In this document: positions 61,798 through 64,000 of the stretch, in pieces
How positions within the stretch are numbered: the first letter of the stretch is position 1
Layout: each line of letters opens with the position of its first letter
Source: Bog-473 sp963791455
Lineage (GTDB): Bacteria; Actinomycetota; Acidimicrobiia; Acidimicrobiales; RAAP-2
NCBI GenBank assembly: GCA_963791455.1
Contig: CAWBSM010000004.1
Span: 310,001 to 374,000 of the forward strand
Reading direction: 5' to 3'
Length of the DNA stretch: 64,000 nucleotides
Translations under genes and position numbers: made by a program
Notes under the pieces: model-generated
Databases searched by the model: none
What the model was told of the DNA's origin: nothing
Seen by the model: only the letters and a program-made list of their open reading frames with translations

Positions 61798-62064
61798 AGC
61801 TGGCCAACGACTCAACGAAGCCGACGCGGAGACGGACGCGGAAACCCTCACGACCAACTTCGCTGAGCGCGACCCATGCCGTAAAGATCACATGCGGGCG
61901 AAGAGTCGAGGTCCGGTGGTGCCGCAGCAGCGACTGACGGGTGGGTCCGCACCTGGACAAAAGCCATCTGCAAAGCGCTGCAATACTCTCCTGCGTCGCT
62001 CACCGATGGCGAGAGGCATCGCGCGCTGTGATACGAACGCAAGCGCATTATGGGGAGGAAGTCG

Positions 62065-62862
62065 ATGGAATCTTCAGGCAAACTCCAAGGCAAGGTCGCC
62101 ATAGTCACCGGAGCCGGGTCGAGCGGCCCTGGCCTCGGAACCGGTCGCGCCATGGCCGTGCTGTTCGCCCGCGAGGGCGCCCGGGTGGTGCTGGTCGATA
62201 TGTTCGAGGAACGTGCCAAGGAAACCCTGGACATGATCCAGTCTGAAGGTGGGGATGCGTTTATTGTCATCGCCGACCTCAGCGACCTGTCCGAATCGGC
62301 GCGCATCGTGGAGGCCGCCGTGTCTCACTATGGCTCGGTCGACATCTTGGTCAATAATGCCGCTATCTCGTCCTCCACCAGCCTTCTGGACACAAGCGTG
62401 GAGCTGCTTCAGTCGATGCTGGCCGTGAACCTCGCCGCACCATTCATGCTGACCAAAGCGGTGGTACCCGTCATGCAGGCGGCTGGCGGTGGCTCCATCG
62501 TGAACATCTCGTCGATCGCCGCGCTCCGGGGCCAGGGCGGGAGCGGCCAAGCGGCGTATGCCTCGGCCAAGGCGGGGCTGGAGGGGCTGATGAACGACGT
62601 CGCCGACTCTTACGGCAAGGATGGGATCAGGGTCAACTGCATCGCACCCGGAATCATCGACACCCCAATGCGCAATCAGGCCATGCAGAAGGCCGGGATA
62701 GAGCCAGGCACCCTCGATCTCACCTTCAAAGTGTCCCTACCCCACGAGGGTGACGCGTGGGACATTGCCCGAGCTGCCCTCTTCCTCGCCGGGCCGGACG
62801 GGCGCTACCTCACCGGCGTCATGCTGCCGGTGGACGGCGGCACTGTGGCCCGCTCCCACTGA
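62065..62862 (+). CDS. Short-chain dehydrogenase/reductase
   Basis: 265 residues from the ATG at 62065, with GGGGAGG upstream; the frame is open to 62050. Cofactor motif GKVAIVTGAGSSGPGLGTG with the shared insertion; NNAA in DILVNNAAISSST; catalytic QAAYASAKAGLEGL; C-terminal YLTGVMLPVDGG. Follows the broken amidohydrolase by about 270 bases and converges on another SDR. Confidence 0.87.
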   Translation: MESSGKLQGKVAIVTGAGSSGPGLGTGRAMAVLFAREGARVVLVDMFEERAKETLDMIQSEGGDAFIVIADLSDLSESARIVEAAVSHYGSVDILVNNAAISSSTSLLDTSVELLQSMLAVNLAAPFMLTKAVVPVMQAAGGGSIVNISSIAALRGQGGSGQAAYASAKAGLEGLMNDVADSYGKDGIRVNCIAPGIIDTPMRNQAMQKAGIEPGTLDLTFKVSLPHEGDAWDIARAALFLAGPDGRYLTGVMLPVDGGTVARSH

Positions 62863-62909
62863 CACACCGTCGAAGCAGCAGGCGTCAGCTACGAAAGAGT
62901 GACGGCCCG

Positions 62910-63821
62910 TCAGCCCCAGAGATCGAGGCCCATGACCTGGGCATCCTTGGTGTCCATCAGGCGGTCGACGTTCTCGGCAAGATCTTCCGGCGTTATGTTG
63001 TTCTCAAAGGTCAATCCGATCGTCTCGATCAGCGCCAATCGCATTGCCTGAAGGCCACCGCAGACGATCACCTCTCCCGTCAGTGAACAGGAGTCATGAG
63101 CCAGGAAGGCCACAGCCGGCGACACGTACTCGGGCTGCAACTTGTCAAAGAACTCGTTGATGAAGTTCTCCTCGGGTTGATCGAAGGTCTTGGCCAGGAT
63201 GTCGGGTCCCGACATCCTGGTGTTCCCCCGAGGCGCCACGGCATTCACCCGAACTCCATGCATCTTGCCGTTGAGAGCCAATGCCTTCGTGAAGGCGAAG
63301 ACCGCGCCTTTCGCTCCCGCGTAGTCTGGACTCTTCGGAATGTGCCCGATAACAGCCTCAGAACTGGTGTTGACGATGCACCCGTGTTCAGCGGACTTCA
63401 GATGGGGCCAGGCCGCCTTCGATACGAACACGGTGCCCAGGTAGTGGTATTCCACCATTTTGCGGAACTGGGCGTTGTCCACACCGTCGAACCAATCCCC
63501 GGCATAAATGCCGGCGTTGTTGACCAGCACGTCCAACCGACCGAAGGCCTTCAGAGCAGTGTCGACGATCGCCTGAGCGCCCTTTTCGTCCGCAACGTTG
63601 GCGAAGCAGGCCACCGCCTCCCCGCCAGCTGACTCAATCTCTTTGACGACCTGCTCGGCCGGCTCAGGCGACGAACCGCTCCCATCGAGCTCGACTCCGT
63701 AATCAGCGACCACCATCCGCGCACCGCGCGAAGCCAGGAGGAGCGCATGGCAGCGCCCGAACCCACGTCCACCCCCGGTCACGATCACCGAGCGTCCATC
63801 GAACCGCAACTCGTTCGTCAT
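62910..63821 (-). CDS. Short-chain dehydrogenase/reductase (HSD17B4-like hydroxyacyl-CoA dehydrogenase)
   Basis: 303 residues, longer than a classical SDR. Cofactor motif GRSVIVTGGGRGFGRCHALL; an extended loop VELDGSGSSPEPAEQVVKEI, typical of the multifunctional-enzyme-type 3-hydroxyacyl-CoA dehydrogenases; NNAG in DVLVNNAGIYAGD; catalytic DYAGAKGAVFAF; a C-terminal extension after the usual end. The ATG has GGGAGA upstream. Likely oxidises a 3-hydroxyacyl-CoA in beta-oxidation. Confidence 0.86.
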   Translation of the reverse strand: MTNELRFDGRSVIVTGGGRGFGRCHALLLASRGARMVVADYGVELDGSGSSPEPAEQVVKEIESAGGEAVACFANVADEKGAQAIVDTALKAFGRLDVLVNNAGIYAGDWFDGVDNAQFRKMVEYHYLGTVFVSKAAWPHLKSAEHGCIVNTSSEAVIGHIPKSPDYAGAKGAVFAFTKALALNGKMHGVRVNAVAPRGNTRMSGPDILAKTFDQPEENFINEFFDKLQPEYVSPAVAFLAHDSCSLTGEVIVCGGLQAMRLALIETIGLTFENNITPEDLAENVDRLMDTKDAQVMGLDLWG

Positions 63822-63879
63822 CCAAATCTCCCTTGTGTACTAGCTTCGTGTATCTCGAATAAACGGACGCGCCTGACGA

Positions 63880-64000
63880 TCAGACGCTAACCGGAAGTGA
63901 TTCCCAACCACGTGTGTCTATTCCTGAAGTGAGTTCACCGTGGTCGAGGTCGACGGACCACTCGGGGATCCGCTTGAGGACCTCCTCGAGCACTATTCGA
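63880..64000 (-). CDS. C-terminal end of a cytochrome P450 (5' part beyond window)
   Basis: About 40 codons are visible, reading VLEEVLKRIPEWSVDLDHGE and ending RGWESLPVSV before a TGA. This is the usual P450 tail, just after the heme-binding helix (LRRIPD...SLPV). The rest lies outside the window. It would be the fourth P450 gene of the island. Confidence 0.7.
   Translation of the reverse strand, partial: RIVLEEVLKRIPEWSVDLDHGELTSGIDTRGWESLPVSV

Noticed and set aside
1..64000. Insertion sequences, integrases, attachment sites, CRISPR arrays or RNA genes
   Set aside because: No transposase or recombinase protein, no regular repeat-spacer array and no tRNA or rRNA could be recognised. The 1.4-kb duplication has no terminal inverted repeats.

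Overview
The window is high-GC DNA with frequent GTG/TTG starts, tightly packed operons, FadD/FadE-type enzymes and StrR/ParB-like regulators. This suggests an actinobacterium or a relative (Actinomycetota); species cannot be told from the sequence. It reads as one large catabolic island for CoA-activated carboxylic acids, probably cyclic or branched (terpenoid-, steroid- or aromatic-derived). It carries about 45 intact genes, several broken ones, no RNA genes, no CRISPR array and no recognisable transposase.

Layout. 1-3553 (minus): two class III CoA-transferases and an acyl-CoA dehydrogenase. 3794-6463 (plus): amidohydrolase plus acyl-CoA dehydrogenase. 7004-10524 (plus): branched-chain-type ABC importer with LivH, LivM and LivG fused into one polypeptide, followed by LivF. 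10686-12083: an almost perfect second copy of the 3794-5191 amidohydrolase block. 12125-13105: ParB/StrR-like regulator A. 13521-26862: a mixed tract of crotonases, two P450s, dehydrogenases, hydrolases, a CoA-transferase, an N-acyl-D-amino-acid deacylase-like enzyme and a dienelactone-hydrolase-like gene. 26900-36537 (minus): a tight seven-gene operon (amidohydrolase, double CoA-transferase, amidohydrolase, PrpD-like, LeuC-like, LeuD-like, PrpD-like). 36672-38377: Rieske ferredoxin and another amidohydrolase. 38467-43523: SDR, thiolase plus DUF35 partner, NTF2-like proteins and a hydroxyisobutyrate-dehydrogenase-like gene. 43572-50212: crotonase, paired acyl-CoA dehydrogenases, SDR, FadD3-like ligase and another acyl-CoA dehydrogenase. 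50354-56052: cupin, SDR, three more amidohydrolases and a MarR regulator. 56145-57110: ParB/StrR-like regulator B. 57200-59254: a decayed zone where a CocE-like gene and a P450 have both lost their 3' ends. 59313-64000: SDRs, a frameshifted amidohydrolase and the tail of another P450.

How the genes fit together (inference): import, then CoA activation by CoA-transferases and the FadD3-like ligase, oxidation by P450s and acyl-CoA dehydrogenases, hydration or isomerisation by crotonases and LeuCD/PrpD-like enzymes, SDR oxidation, and C-C bond cleavage by the thiolase/DUF35 pair and possibly by the nine PF04909-type metal-dependent hydrolases.

The most striking non-coding signal is a recurrent TAC-NNN-GTA palindrome embedded in or beside -10 elements. 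It lies upstream of both ParB/StrR-like genes, both copies of the duplicated amidohydrolase, the seven-gene operon, the Rieske ferredoxin and the deacylase-like gene, with a weaker version at one P450. It looks like the operator of one island-wide regulon.
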